This document shows positions 33,987 through 46,122 of a stretch of 64,000 nucleotides of DNA, piece by piece. Origin of the DNA: Microlunatus speluncae (lineage in GTDB: Bacteria > Actinomycetota > Actinomycetes > Propionibacteriales > Propionibacteriaceae). Where the stretch lies: assembly GCF_009299835.1 (NCBI RefSeq), contig NZ_VKCZ01000014.1, forward strand, positions 806,001 to 870,000. The letters run 5' to 3'. The notes under the pieces are model-generated. The model made no database searches. It saw nothing but the letters and a program-made list of their open reading frames with translations, and was not told the origin of the DNA. The position numbers were made by a program, and so were the translations under genes. Position 1 is the first letter of the stretch. Each line of letters starts with the position of its first letter.

Positions 33987-36083
33987 TCAGCCAATTCCTG
34001 GGATGAGAGAGACGAGCAGGTCGATGATCTTGATCCCGATGAACGGCACGATGATGCCGCCCAGGCCGTAGATCAACAGGTTCCGGCGAAGGGTCCGCGA
34101 CGCGGTGGTCGGCCGGGCCTTGACTCCGCGCAGCGCCAACGGGATCAGCGCCACGATGATCAGGGCGTTGAAGATCACCGCGGACAGGATCGCCGAGGTC
34201 GGCGACGACAGGCCCATGATGTTCAGGGTCTGCAGTCCCGGGTACGCGACGGCGAACATCGCCGGAATGATCGCGAAGTATTTCGCGATGTCGTTCGCGA
34301 TCGAGAACGTGGTCAGCGCACCACGGGTGATCAGCAACTGCTTGCCGATCTCGACGATGGAGATCAGCTTGGTCGGATCCGAATCCAGATCGACCATGTT
34401 GCCGGCCTCCTTGGCCGCCGAGGTGCCGCTGTTCATGGCCACGCCGACGTCCGCGGCGGCGAGCGCCGGGGCGTCGTTGGTGCCGTCGCCGGTCATCGCG
34501 ACCATCCGGCCGCCGGCCTGCTCGGTCTTGATCAACGCCATCTTGTCCTCGGGCGTCGCCTCGGCCAGATAGTCGTCGACCCCGGCCTCGTCGGCGATCG
34601 CCTTGGCCGTGCGCGGATTGTCGCCGGTGATCATCACCGTCCGGATCCCCATCGCGCGGAGCTGGTCGAACCGCTCCCGCATGCCCGGCTTGACGATGTC
34701 CTTGAGGTAGATGACCCCGAGGATCGTGGCGGTGTTGCCGGTCTTGGTGGCCACCACCAGCGGGGTGCCGCCGACGGTGGAGATGTCCTCGACGATCTCG
34801 GCCAGCCCGGGCGGGTTGGTGCCGGCCCAGGCCAGGATGGCCGAACCCGCGCCCTTACGGATCTGCCGGTCCGTCAGATCGATCCCGGACATCCGGGTCT
34901 GCGCGGTGAACTCGACGAAGCTCGCGCCGCTGGGCAGATCGTTGTCATCGGCACCCTCGCGCAGGGCCAAATCCACGATCGACCGGCCCTCGGGCGTCTG
35001 ATCGGCCAGGCTGGACCAGCGGGCGGCGTCCCGCAGCTCGGCCCGGCTGACCCCGGCCAGCGGCCGGAACTCGGCCGCCTGCCGGTTGCCGTAGGTGATC
35101 GTGCCGGTCTTGTCCAGCAGCAGCGTGCTGACGTCGCCGGCCGCCTCGACCGCCCGGCCGGACATGGCCAGCACGTTCGCCTGCACCAGCCGGTCCATCC
35201 CGGCGATGCCGATCGCACTGAGCAGCGCGCCGATGGTGGTCGGGATCAGGCAGACCAGCAAGGCCACCAGGACACCGACCTGCTGCGGGGCACCGGCGTA
35301 CGCCGCCATCGGCTGCAGCGTGGCGACGGCCAGCACGAAGATGATCGTCAGGCTGGACAGCAAGATCGACAACGCGATCTCGTTCGGCGTCTTCCGCCGG
35401 GTTGCACCCTCGACCAGGGCGATCATCTTGTCCAGGAAGGACTCTCCCGGGGCCGCGGTGATCTTGACCACGATCTCGTCGGACAGCACGGTCGTGCCAC
35501 CGGTGACCGCGGACCGGTCGCCGCCGGCCTCCCGGATCACCGGGGCGGACTCGCCGGTGATCGCCGACTCGTCCACGCTGGCCACGCCCTCGACGACGTC
35601 TCCGTCGCCGGGGATGATCTGGCCGGCGCTGACCCGGACCCGGTCGCCCAGCCGGAGCTGGGTGCTCGGCACCTCCTGGACGGCACCGTCGGAACCGATC
35701 CGGTGCGCGATGGTGTCGGACCGGGTGGCCCGGAGCGTGTCGGCCTGGGCCTTGCCCCGGCTCTCGGCGACCGCCTCGGCCAGGTTGCCGAAGATCACCG
35801 TCAGCCAGAGCCAGATCGCGATCCCGACGTTGAACAGGTTCGGCTGCACGATCGCCAGGATCGTGGTGACAACCGATCCGAGCAGCACGATGAACATCAC
35901 CGGCGACCGGAACATGTGCCGGGGGTTCAGCTTGCGCAGCGCGTCCGGGAACGCCGCCACCAACTGCCGGCCGAGGCCGAGGTGCTTGACGTTGGTGCGC
36001 TTGCTGCGCTTCGCCACCTCCCGCCCCGGATCCGGTGTCGAGGGATCAGAATCCTCGACCAGTTTCAGTGCAGACTTGTTCAC
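33987..36083 (-). CDS. kdpB: K+-transporting P-type ATPase subunit KdpB
   Basis: 698 aa P-type ATPase. Phosphorylation motif DKTGTITYGN near residue 324, TGES loop (ITGESAPV), and the hinge MTGDGTNDAPALA. The N-terminus has a charged extension before the first helix pair. KdpB hydrolyses ATP to drive K+ entry through KdpA. The start overlaps the kdpA stop by 4 bp and kdpC follows 2 nt later. Confidence 0.96.
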   Translation of the reverse strand: MNKSALKLVEDSDPSTPDPGREVAKRSKRTNVKHLGLGRQLVAAFPDALRKLNPRHMFRSPVMFIVLLGSVVTTILAIVQPNLFNVGIAIWLWLTVIFGNLAEAVAESRGKAQADTLRATRSDTIAHRIGSDGAVQEVPSTQLRLGDRVRVSAGQIIPGDGDVVEGVASVDESAITGESAPVIREAGGDRSAVTGGTTVLSDEIVVKITAAPGESFLDKMIALVEGATRRKTPNEIALSILLSSLTIIFVLAVATLQPMAAYAGAPQQVGVLVALLVCLIPTTIGALLSAIGIAGMDRLVQANVLAMSGRAVEAAGDVSTLLLDKTGTITYGNRQAAEFRPLAGVSRAELRDAARWSSLADQTPEGRSIVDLALREGADDNDLPSGASFVEFTAQTRMSGIDLTDRQIRKGAGSAILAWAGTNPPGLAEIVEDISTVGGTPLVVATKTGNTATILGVIYLKDIVKPGMRERFDQLRAMGIRTVMITGDNPRTAKAIADEAGVDDYLAEATPEDKMALIKTEQAGGRMVAMTGDGTNDAPALAAADVGVAMNSGTSAAKEAGNMVDLDSDPTKLISIVEIGKQLLITRGALTTFSIANDIAKYFAIIPAMFAVAYPGLQTLNIMGLSSPTSAILSAVIFNALIIVALIPLALRGVKARPTTASRTLRRNLLIYGLGGIIVPFIGIKIIDLLVSLIPGIG

Positions 36084-37741
36084 AGCAGTGCCTCCGCGAT
36101 GGGACCGAGCGCGAGCGTCGGGAAGAAGGTGAGACCGGTGACCAGCAAGACCTCGCCGACCAGCAGCCCGATGAAGAGGGGTGTGTGGGTGGGCAGCGTG
36201 CCGGATGTCTTCGGGACGATGCCGGCCCGGGCGACTGACCCGGCCAGGGCCAGGATCAGCACCATCGGCACGAAGCGGCCGATCAGGATCGCCAGCCCCA
36301 GAGTGACCTGGAAGAAGGTCGAGGTCACGGTGATCCCGGCGAACGCACTGCCGTTGTTGTTGGCGGCGGAGGCGTAGGCGTACACGACTTCTGAGAAGCC
36401 GTGGATGCCGGAGTTGGCCATCGCGTCCGGCGTGTCCGGCAGCGCGATCGCCACCGCGGTGCCGACCAGCACGCAGACCGGCATGATCAACACGTAGAGG
36501 GCGACGTACGTCATCTCCCGGGCGCCGATCTTTTTGCCCAGGAACTCCGGCGTCCGGCCGACCATCAGGCCGGCGATGAAGGTGGCCAGCACCGCCATCA
36601 CCAGCATGCTGTAGATGCCCGAGCCGACCCCGCCGGGCGAGACCTCACCGAGCAGCATGTTCAGCAGCACCACGCCGCCACCGGGGGCGGTGAACGAGTC
36701 GTGCATGCCGTTGACCGCCCCGGTCGAGGTGCCGGTGGTGGCGGCGGCGAAGATGCCGGTGGCCCAGACCCCGAACCGGACTTCCTTGCCCTCCATCGCG
36801 GCCCCGGCCAGTTGTGGCGCGGCACCGAGCCGGGACAGCTCGGACCAGACCGTCAGGGCCGTCGCGGTCAGCCAGAGGATCGCCATCGCGGCCAGCACCG
36901 CGAGGCCCTGCTTCTGGTTCTTCAGCATGGTGCCGAGGGTGCGCGGCAGGCAGAACGGGATGACCAGGATCAGGAAGATCTCGAACAGGTTGCTGAACCC
37001 GTTCGGGCTCTCGAACGGATGCGCGGAGTTGGCGTTGAAGAAGCCGCCACCGTTGGTGCCGAGAAGCTTGATCACCTCCTGGCTGGCCACCGGGCCGCCG
37101 GGGATGGTCTGCTGGCCGCCGGCGACGGTGGTGATCACCAGGTCCGGGGCGAAGTTCTGGATCACGCCCGAAGCGAGCAAGATCACCGCGCCGATCACCG
37201 AGATCGGCAGCAGCAGCCGGTAGCAGATCCGGATCAGATCGACCCAGAAGTTGCCCAGCACGTCGGTCCGCAGCGCCAGGAAGCCGCGGACGACCGCGGC
37301 GAAGACGGCGATGCCGGTGGCGGCGGAGACGAAGTTCTGCACCGCCAGGCCGGCCATCTGTGCGGTGTAGCCGAGTGTCGACTCCCCCGCGTACGACTGC
37401 CAGTTGGTGTTGCCGACGAACGACGCCGCGGTGTTGAACGCCATGTCCCACGGCATCCCCGGCAGGCCGCGGCTGAACGGCAGCGCGCCCTGCCCGACCA
37501 AGATCAGGAACAGGATGACGAGGCCGGCCAGGGAGAAGCCGATCGTCGCCAGCACGTAGCTGGCCGTGCTCTGCTGGTTGTCCGGGTTCACGCCGAGCAG
37601 TCGGTAGGTGACCCGCTCGGCCCGGCTGTGCCGGGTCGGTGTCAGCACCGCCGCCAGGTAGTCCCCCAGCGGCACATAGCAGAGGGCCAGAAAGCCGATC
37701 AGCGCGACGATCGTCAACACCCCGGCAAGATCAGCGGTCAT
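36080..37741 (-). CDS. kdpA: K+-transporting ATPase subunit KdpA
   Basis: 553 aa, close to the usual 557, with about ten membrane helices. Selectivity-filter-like segments are visible: FVGNTNWQSY, LGTNGGGFFNANSA, TTGTSTGAVN and ANNNGSAF. KdpA is the K+ channel-like subunit. The ATG at 37741 is the family start and overlaps the kdpF stop (TGATG); the frame remains open upstream but that part is not homologous. Confidence 0.96.
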   Translation of the reverse strand: MTADLAGVLTIVALIGFLALCYVPLGDYLAAVLTPTRHSRAERVTYRLLGVNPDNQQSTASYVLATIGFSLAGLVILFLILVGQGALPFSRGLPGMPWDMAFNTAASFVGNTNWQSYAGESTLGYTAQMAGLAVQNFVSAATGIAVFAAVVRGFLALRTDVLGNFWVDLIRICYRLLLPISVIGAVILLASGVIQNFAPDLVITTVAGGQQTIPGGPVASQEVIKLLGTNGGGFFNANSAHPFESPNGFSNLFEIFLILVIPFCLPRTLGTMLKNQKQGLAVLAAMAILWLTATALTVWSELSRLGAAPQLAGAAMEGKEVRFGVWATGIFAAATTGTSTGAVNGMHDSFTAPGGGVVLLNMLLGEVSPGGVGSGIYSMLVMAVLATFIAGLMVGRTPEFLGKKIGAREMTYVALYVLIMPVCVLVGTAVAIALPDTPDAMANSGIHGFSEVVYAYASAANNNGSAFAGITVTSTFFQVTLGLAILIGRFVPMVLILALAGSVARAGIVPKTSGTLPTHTPLFIGLLVGEVLLVTGLTFFPTLALGPIAEALL

Positions 37742-37830
37742 CAGAAGCGCTCCGGGAAGACCAGCGTGACGACCAGGTAGACGATCAGGCCGGCGACCAG
37801 GACGATCAAGCCGGCGGATTCGAAGCTCAT
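37741..37830 (-). CDS. kdpF: small membrane subunit KdpF
   Basis: 29 aa: MSFESAGLIVLVAGL, then YLVVTLVFPERF. A single membrane helix, with the typical short C-terminal PERF. KdpF stabilises the KdpABC complex. It is too short for standard gene finding, but position, TGATG overlap with kdpA and sequence identify it. First gene of kdpFABCDE. Confidence 0.9.
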   Translation of the reverse strand: MSFESAGLIVLVAGLIVYLVVTLVFPERF

Positions 37831-37871
37831 GATCGCGATTCAACTCCGGTCGGGGCGACCCGGACTTCGCG

Positions 37872-37908
37872 TTGACGGCGTCCTCATCGATCTTGACGCG
37901 TTCTTGAC
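37872..37908. promoter_or_regulatory. TTGAC repeats before kdpF, candidate KdpE sites
   Basis: TTGAC at 37872, 37893 and 37904 (steps 21 and 11 bp), 42-78 bp upstream of the kdpF start. The same motif and 11-bp step are found before the DUF4118 gene. Assignment to KdpE is inference from context. Confidence 0.55.
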
Positions 37909-37971
37909 GGGGCCCGGAATCACCCGACGTGACGACCACCCCGGCACGCGTTCGACCGTGATCCTGCCAAG

Positions 37972-39516
37972 ATGCTGCCCATGCGCGAACCAGAGGGACC
38001 GCGGGGTCAGGGTGGCTGGCCAGGCCCGAGCCCCTGGCCGTACCGGCAACCGCCACCCCGGCCGCGCACCCCGGTGTATCTGAACCTGGTGGCGATCGGC
38101 CTGATCCTCGTGCTGGTGATCACCGGTGTCGTCGTCCTCGCCCGCAGCCTCGGATCACAACTGGGGCGGCTCTCCTCGTTCGAGCGCCCGGCGCCGACCT
38201 CGTCGCCGTCGGGGCCCGCGGTCCCGGACCGGTCCCCGACCGTTCCGTGGCGGATCTCCCCCGACGAGCTCAGACCTGATCTGCCCGGTGCCGAGTTCGT
38301 CGGGCCGATCGATGGCGACTTCTCCGGTCCCTACGTCACGGCCGTCGATCCCTCGATCACCGATGTCTGGGTCGCCCTGACCGGGGATCCGGATGAGCGC
38401 GGAATCGTCGTCCACGGCATCGACCCGAACTCGGGCCGGGTGCTGTGGGACCGGCCGATGGAGGGCGCGCTCTGTGCCCGGGAGGCGGATCCGCGCGGCC
38501 TGGTGTGCGCCGAGGTGCTGGACCGCGACCCGGCAAGCGGGACGGGGCGGCAGTGGCGACTGCAGCTGCTCGACCCGCGGACCGGCGAGACCCGGCGCAG
38601 CAGCGACGTGGCCGGCTGGTTCAACGTGCTGCACCGCGCCGGCGACACCGTGATCATCTTGGAGCAACGCGAGCCGGCGCCGCACGCGGTGCTCCGCGGC
38701 TTCGATCTCGCGACCCTGCAACCGCGCTGGCAACTCGATCTTTCGAAGCAGCCCGGTCACGACACGATGTTCAGTGAGAACCGGATCATCGCGCGCAAGG
38801 ATCCCGATCATGACGACGTCGTGATGGACCGGCCCCGGCTCCGCGACGTCGGCTATGGAGCATCCGCGGAAGAGACCGGCAACAGCGGGCTGGTGGCCTT
38901 GTGGGCCGGGCTCCGGACGGCCTTCGTCCAACCGCGCAGCGGAAAGTTGATCATGATGCCGCGCTGCTCCCGGGTGGTGGACGACGGCCGCCGGATCTGG
39001 TGCAACGAAGCCGACGGCGCCGCCTCCTACTCCTATGCCGGCAAGCCGCTCCGCCGCGTCGTCGGTCCTCGGCTGGCCTTCCCCGGCGACGACGGAGACG
39101 GCGTCGACCGCAACCGGCCGGTCTTCCTCGACGAGATCGGAACGCCGATCTCCGTCGACCTCGACACCGGCAAGGTCGGCAAGCCGTACCGGACGCCGGC
39201 GGGGTCGGAGCTGCCGACGACCATGAGCACCGAGACCGTCGGCGACGCCACCGTGCTCGGCGGTGACGCCGGCACCGCGCTCGTGCATCCCACCGAGGAC
39301 AAGATCATCTGGCACAGCCCGTACGCCCGGTTCTCGAGCAGCGCGACCCTGATCAAGAACGAGCTCATGGTCGGGTTCTATCGGCTGGACATCGTCGACT
39401 TCCGCACCGGCGAACGGGTGGCGACCGTCCGACCCGAGGGCCTCTACCAGGTGACGTTCGGCGACCGGCTCGCCGGAGTGGGGCCCGACCTGATCTGCCT
39501 CCAGCAGATCAACTGA
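37972..39516 (+). CDS. membrane-anchored beta-propeller-like protein
   Basis: 514 aa, no named family recognised. A short Pro-rich cytoplasmic segment is followed by one membrane helix (VYLNLVAIGLILVLVITGVVVLA, residues about 34-57), then a large extracellular part with repeated beta strands of PQQ/WD type (ITDVWVALTGDPDERGIVVHGIDPNSGRVLWDR; TLVHP-like TALVHPTEDKIIWHS). The WxxD-like repeats suggest a ligand-binding propeller. Start uncertain: ATG at 37972 or 37981; the second has CAAGAT 7 nt upstream. Divergent to kdpF, convergent with aconitase. Role unknown. Confidence 0.7.
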   Translation: MLPMREPEGPRGQGGWPGPSPWPYRQPPPRPRTPVYLNLVAIGLILVLVITGVVVLARSLGSQLGRLSSFERPAPTSSPSGPAVPDRSPTVPWRISPDELRPDLPGAEFVGPIDGDFSGPYVTAVDPSITDVWVALTGDPDERGIVVHGIDPNSGRVLWDRPMEGALCAREADPRGLVCAEVLDRDPASGTGRQWRLQLLDPRTGETRRSSDVAGWFNVLHRAGDTVIILEQREPAPHAVLRGFDLATLQPRWQLDLSKQPGHDTMFSENRIIARKDPDHDDVVMDRPRLRDVGYGASAEETGNSGLVALWAGLRTAFVQPRSGKLIMMPRCSRVVDDGRRIWCNEADGAASYSYAGKPLRRVVGPRLAFPGDDGDGVDRNRPVFLDEIGTPISVDLDTGKVGKPYRTPAGSELPTTMSTETVGDATVLGGDAGTALVHPTEDKIIWHSPYARFSSSATLIKNELMVGFYRLDIVDFRTGERVATVRPEGLYQVTFGDRLAGVGPDLICLQQIN

Positions 39517-39546
39517 GCCCCGGCTCCGGCGACCGTCGCGGCGCTG

Positions 39547-42345
<2,799 letters not shown>

Positions 42346-42370
42346 GAACTCTCCGTTGGGGGTCTTGTTG

Positions 42371-42384
42371 TCTTGACGTCAAGA
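42371..42384. promoter_or_regulatory. 14-bp perfect palindrome before acnA
   Basis: TCTTGACGTCAAGA, 26-39 bp upstream of the acnA start and next to a GATATC that could be the -10. Suited to a homodimeric repressor. In other actinobacteria TetR-type AcnR represses acn, but from a different sequence, so the binding protein is unknown. Confidence 0.45.
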
Positions 42385-42485
42385 TATCACTCCCCGGGCG
42401 GGGACGGCTCGCTCCCCCGGGTGGGTGAGGTCGGTCCCGCCGCGGAGGGGATCCGTCGGCGGCCGCACCGGCCGAGGCTGGAGCC

Positions 42486-44873
42486 ATGACAGCATCGCAT
42501 GCCGTATCCCGGGACCGTTCCGGCTCCCGCGCCGAGGGCCGGACCGGGCTGGCCCTGATCGTGACCGGCGTCTGGTCGGTCCTGTCGGTCGCCGTCGCCC
42601 TGACCTGGCTGATCGGGATGACGTTCTCCTTTCCGCTGCTCGATGGTTCCGGCCGGCCCCGGATCGGGCCGGCGGCGATCACCGTCGTCTGTTGGCTGAT
42701 CATCGGCCTCTCGGTGGCGGCGGCCGGTGCCGTGTTCTCCGGCTACGGGCTGCGGTCACGGATCACGCCCCGGCCGCTGGCGCTGGTCGGACTGGTCTTC
42801 GGACTGATCGCCGCCGGCAGTCAGGCCGCACTGGTGCCACTGGTGCTGGTCGATCTGGTCGCGACCGGGCAACGTCCCTCCCCCGTCGGCCTGCTCTGGC
42901 AACTCGCCGCGGTGGTCGCGGTGGTCGGTTTCGGCCGGCTGATCGTGCTTGAAGGTCGCCGGGTCCGCGGCCGGTGCGAACGCTGCGGCGGCCGGCACCG
43001 GGCGCTGCCGGGCGGCTCGGCTGCCGACGCTGCCGGCTCGTCCTTGGAGCGACCGGTGCCGACCATGGCCCCAGCGGCAGTCTGCGTCGGTTCCGCGATC
43101 GCCCTCGTCGCCGTCTTCCCCTGGGCGGTGGTCAAGCTCGGCTGGGGTCTCGGCGCCACCCTGCTCGGGGTCACCGCGGCGGAATGGCAGCAGGCCGCGG
43201 ACCGGACGATCATGTCGGCCCCGGCCCGGGCACTGTCGGAGCTGGGGATCGACATCACCGTGGTCGCGGCCGCGGTCGGGATGATCTTGGCCGTGGTGCT
43301 GCTGGCCCGGCTGCCGCGCTGGCTGCCCACGCCGTTGCTGGTCGTCCCCTCGGCCCTGGCGGCCGTGCCGCTGGTGGCCTACGGCTTTCCGCTGTTGATC
43401 GGCGGGCTGCTCGGCCTCGGCGGCATCGTCCGGGTGGCCCCCGACCCGGCCCTGCCCGGGCTCGATCTGCCGCTGATCATGATCTTCGGCGGGCTCGCGT
43501 TCGCCGGCGTCGGCACGGCGCTCGCCGTCGGGGCGGTGTCCCTGTTCCGGCGAAGTCGGCCGGTTTGTCGTCCCGGCAGCTTTGCCGCGGTGCCGCGGGT
43601 GGCGGTGATCGGTGCCGGGTTCGCCGGTTTGGCCGCGGTCAAGCAGCTGTCCCGCGCCGGGCTGGAGGTGACCTTGATCGACCAGCGGCCGTACGCGACC
43701 TTCCAGCCGCTGCTCTATCAGGTCGCGACCGGTGGGTTGAACGCCGGCGACATCACCTACCCGATCCGGAACTTCCTGGCCCGCCGGCCCGGCGTCCGAT
43801 TCGTCTGCGACCGGGTGATCGAGATCGACCATGATCGTTCGGTGATCAACACCGCCGGCGGGCAGCAGCTCGGCTACGACTACGTGATCATCGCCAACGG
43901 CGCCACCACGAACCACTTCGGCATCCCCGGCGCGGCCGAGCACGCGGTCGGCATCTACACCCGCTCCGACGCCCTGCAGGTCCGGGACCGGCTGTTCGGG
44001 CTGCTCGAAGACGCCACCCGCTCCGGCTCGACCGAGCCGACCACCGTGGTGATCGTCGGCGGCGGGGCGACCGGGATCGAGATGGCCGGCAACCTGGCCG
44101 AGCTTCGTGATCACGGCCTGCCCAACTCGTACCCGGAGCTGGACGCCGACCGGGTGAAGATCATCCTGGTCGAGGCCGGCGGGCAACTGCTCGCGCCGTT
44201 CGCACCGTCGCTGCAGCGCTACGGGCTGGCCCAGTTGCGGCGTCGCGGTGTCGACGTCCGGTTGCAGGCGCCGATCGTCGAGATCGGGCCGGACTCGGTC
44301 CGGTTCGCCGACGAGACCGTACTACCGGCGTCGCTGGTGATCTGGACCGCCGGGGTCCGGGGTTCGGACGAAGCCGGCGAGTGGCGGCTGCCCCGGAACC
44401 GGGCCGGGCGGATCCTGGTCGACCGGTCCCTGCAGGTGCCCGGGAAGCCGGAGGTGTTCGCTGTCGGCGACACGGCCGTGATCGGGGCGAACCCGCTGCC
44501 GCAACTGGCCCAGCCGGCGCTGCAGTCGGGCCGGCACGCCGCCCGGCAGATCATCCGGCTGGAGCGGGATCAGCCGACCCGGCCGTTCCGCTATTTCGAC
44601 AAGGGGATCATGGCCACGATCGGCGAGGGTTCCGCGGTGGTCGAGCTGCCGATCGGGCCGAGGATCACCGGCCTGCTGGCCTGGTTCACCTGGCTCGGGA
44701 TCCACATCGTCTACCTGCTCGGCGGCCGCAACCGGCTGGTCACCTCGGCCAATCTCGCCGTCCGCTATCTGCGGCCCGGCTCGTTCGGGGTCATCGTCGG
44801 CGATCCGGTGCGGCCGGCTGCGGCCGATCGCCCGGCAGCCACCGCTCCGCCACGGCTGCCAGCAGGCCGATGA
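42486..44873 (+). CDS. polytopic membrane domain fused to type II NADH dehydrogenase
   Basis: 795 aa in one frame. Residues about 1-370 form eight or nine membrane helices with a small CERCGGRH cysteine pair near 165, not recognised. From about 373 follows a complete NDH-2: FAD motif GAGFAG, NAD motif VGGGATGIEMAG (about 523), VFAVGDTA (FAD ribityl), and a C-terminal amphipathic end (WLGIHIVYLLGGRNRLV). NDH-2 passes electrons from NADH to menaquinone without pumping. Ordinary NDH-2 is a monotopic protein of about 450 aa; here it is tethered by the membrane domain. The ATG follows GGAG. The 3' end overlaps the next minus-strand gene by 83 bp. Confidence 0.82.
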   Translation: MTASHAVSRDRSGSRAEGRTGLALIVTGVWSVLSVAVALTWLIGMTFSFPLLDGSGRPRIGPAAITVVCWLIIGLSVAAAGAVFSGYGLRSRITPRPLALVGLVFGLIAAGSQAALVPLVLVDLVATGQRPSPVGLLWQLAAVVAVVGFGRLIVLEGRRVRGRCERCGGRHRALPGGSAADAAGSSLERPVPTMAPAAVCVGSAIALVAVFPWAVVKLGWGLGATLLGVTAAEWQQAADRTIMSAPARALSELGIDITVVAAAVGMILAVVLLARLPRWLPTPLLVVPSALAAVPLVAYGFPLLIGGLLGLGGIVRVAPDPALPGLDLPLIMIFGGLAFAGVGTALAVGAVSLFRRSRPVCRPGSFAAVPRVAVIGAGFAGLAAVKQLSRAGLEVTLIDQRPYATFQPLLYQVATGGLNAGDITYPIRNFLARRPGVRFVCDRVIEIDHDRSVINTAGGQQLGYDYVIIANGATTNHFGIPGAAEHAVGIYTRSDALQVRDRLFGLLEDATRSGSTEPTTVVIVGGGATGIEMAGNLAELRDHGLPNSYPELDADRVKIILVEAGGQLLAPFAPSLQRYGLAQLRRRGVDVRLQAPIVEIGPDSVRFADETVLPASLVIWTAGVRGSDEAGEWRLPRNRAGRILVDRSLQVPGKPEVFAVGDTAVIGANPLPQLAQPALQSGRHAARQIIRLERDQPTRPFRYFDKGIMATIGEGSAVVELPIGPRITGLLAWFTWLGIHIVYLLGGRNRLVTSANLAVRYLRPGSFGVIVGDPVRPAAADRPAATAPPRLPAGR

Positions 44874-45462
44874 CGATCATGCCGACGGTGACCGCCGCGA
44901 TCACCACCGCGACCGGCCCCACCCCATGGGTGGTGACATCCAGGAAGGGGTACGGATACCAGCCGCTGACCGCGCCCTGGACCATGATCAGCACCAGCCA
45001 GCCGATCGGCCAGATCAGGGCCAGCAGGCCGGTCCGGAGGTCGATCCGGGGCCGCGGGCCGAAGGCGATCCAGCACGCCAGGACCAGGATCGGCGCCACC
45101 ACGTGCAGCAGCTTGTCCGTGATCAAGGACCAGCCGGTCAGGTCGAGCAGCGGCCGGAGCAGGAACCAGTGCACAATCCCGGTGGTGATCATCCCGACCA
45201 CGGCGTCCAACCGGAGCACCCGCCAGAACGCGCCGTCCCGGTCGGACCGCAACACCAGTGAGACCGCCGCGACGACGGCGAGCACGTTGCTCTGGATGGT
45301 GAAATAGAGCACGAACCGGCGCAGGCGCTCGGGCAGCGAGGGTGGGTTGTCGGTGATCAACACGGAGACGCCCTGGATCACCAGTACCAGTTGCGCGACG
45401 ATGGCGAAGATCCCCACCGCCGCCGTCACACCGTGGCCGACCCGGGCCGCGACGCCGTTCAC
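44791..45462 (-). CDS. Pr6Pr family membrane protein
   Basis: 223 aa, six membrane helices; family signatures YFTIQSNVL and the later WYPYPFLDV, as in Pr6Pr (FAR-17a/AIG1-like) proteins. The function in bacteria is unknown. The GTG start sits in a GTGA overlap with the methyltransferase stop, so the genes are coupled. The C-terminus (WLPGDRPQPAAP) runs 83 bp into the end of the NDH-2 gene on the other strand. Confidence 0.78.
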   Translation of the reverse strand: MNGVAARVGHGVTAAVGIFAIVAQLVLVIQGVSVLITDNPPSLPERLRRFVLYFTIQSNVLAVVAAVSLVLRSDRDGAFWRVLRLDAVVGMITTGIVHWFLLRPLLDLTGWSLITDKLLHVVAPILVLACWIAFGPRPRIDLRTGLLALIWPIGWLVLIMVQGAVSGWYPYPFLDVTTHGVGPVAVVIAAVTVGMIVIGLLAAVAERWLPGDRPQPAAPDRRR

Positions 45463-46115
45463 TTGGTGATCACCGCCATCACCCCGGCCCGCCGCTGGAA
45501 CCGGAAGTCGACCGCCCGTTCCGTCCACCGGTGACCGGCCGCCCGGACCTCCTCGGCGAGTTCGCCGAGGAAGGGCACGGGATCGCCGGCCCCGCGATGG
45601 ACCAGCGGATACAGCCGCACCTCGCCCCGGCTGACCCGGATCAGTTCGGTGATCGCCGCCGCATGCCAGGCCCGGTCGAGCGGCCCGGCCCAGGTGAACA
45701 GCAGATGCGAGCACAGCACCAGGTCGAACGCGTCGTCGGCGAACGGCAGCTCCGGCAGTGACGCGGGTCGGTAGCGTTCCGGCCGCGCCGCCCGATCGGC
45801 CAGGAACCGCTCGGCCGCCTCCTGCCGGAGTTGATCACGTCGCTCCGGGGTCCCGTACCAGTCCCAGACGAATTCGTTGCCATGATCAACGGTCATCTTG
45901 ACGCACTGCGACCGGTCCGACCGGAGCACCCGGGCGAGCTCCTCGACCGGCCGTTCGTAGGCAGGATCGGTCGCGACCGCCTCCGCCCGGTCCCCCAGCT
46001 CGGCGACGAAACTGGACCCGCCGGCCGCGCAGTCGAGGATTGCCCCGGCGAGATCCGCGTCGGTCAGCTCGAACATGGCCCGGTATTCCGCCAGCGTCCG
46101 GGACGAGATCAACAT
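45459..46115 (-). CDS. SAM-dependent methyltransferase-like protein
   Basis: 218 aa. SAM motif I ILDCAAGGSSF (residues about 26-36), acidic ATDPAY after strand 2, and DLVLCSHLLF as motif IV. Related actinobacterial proteins are annotated only as methyltransferase; the substrate is unknown. The ATG at 46115 has TAGCGT 7 nt upstream, so it can be transcribed on its own as a leaderless mRNA. It sits just after a decayed methyltransferase gene and is coupled to the Pr6Pr gene. Confidence 0.78.
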   Translation of the reverse strand: MLISSRTLAEYRAMFELTDADLAGAILDCAAGGSSFVAELGDRAEAVATDPAYERPVEELARVLRSDRSQCVKMTVDHGNEFVWDWYGTPERRDQLRQEAAERFLADRAARPERYRPASLPELPFADDAFDLVLCSHLLFTWAGPLDRAWHAAAITELIRVSRGEVRLYPLVHRGAGDPVPFLGELAEEVRAAGHRWTERAVDFRFQRRAGVMAVITK

Positions 46116-46122
46116 GATGCCG

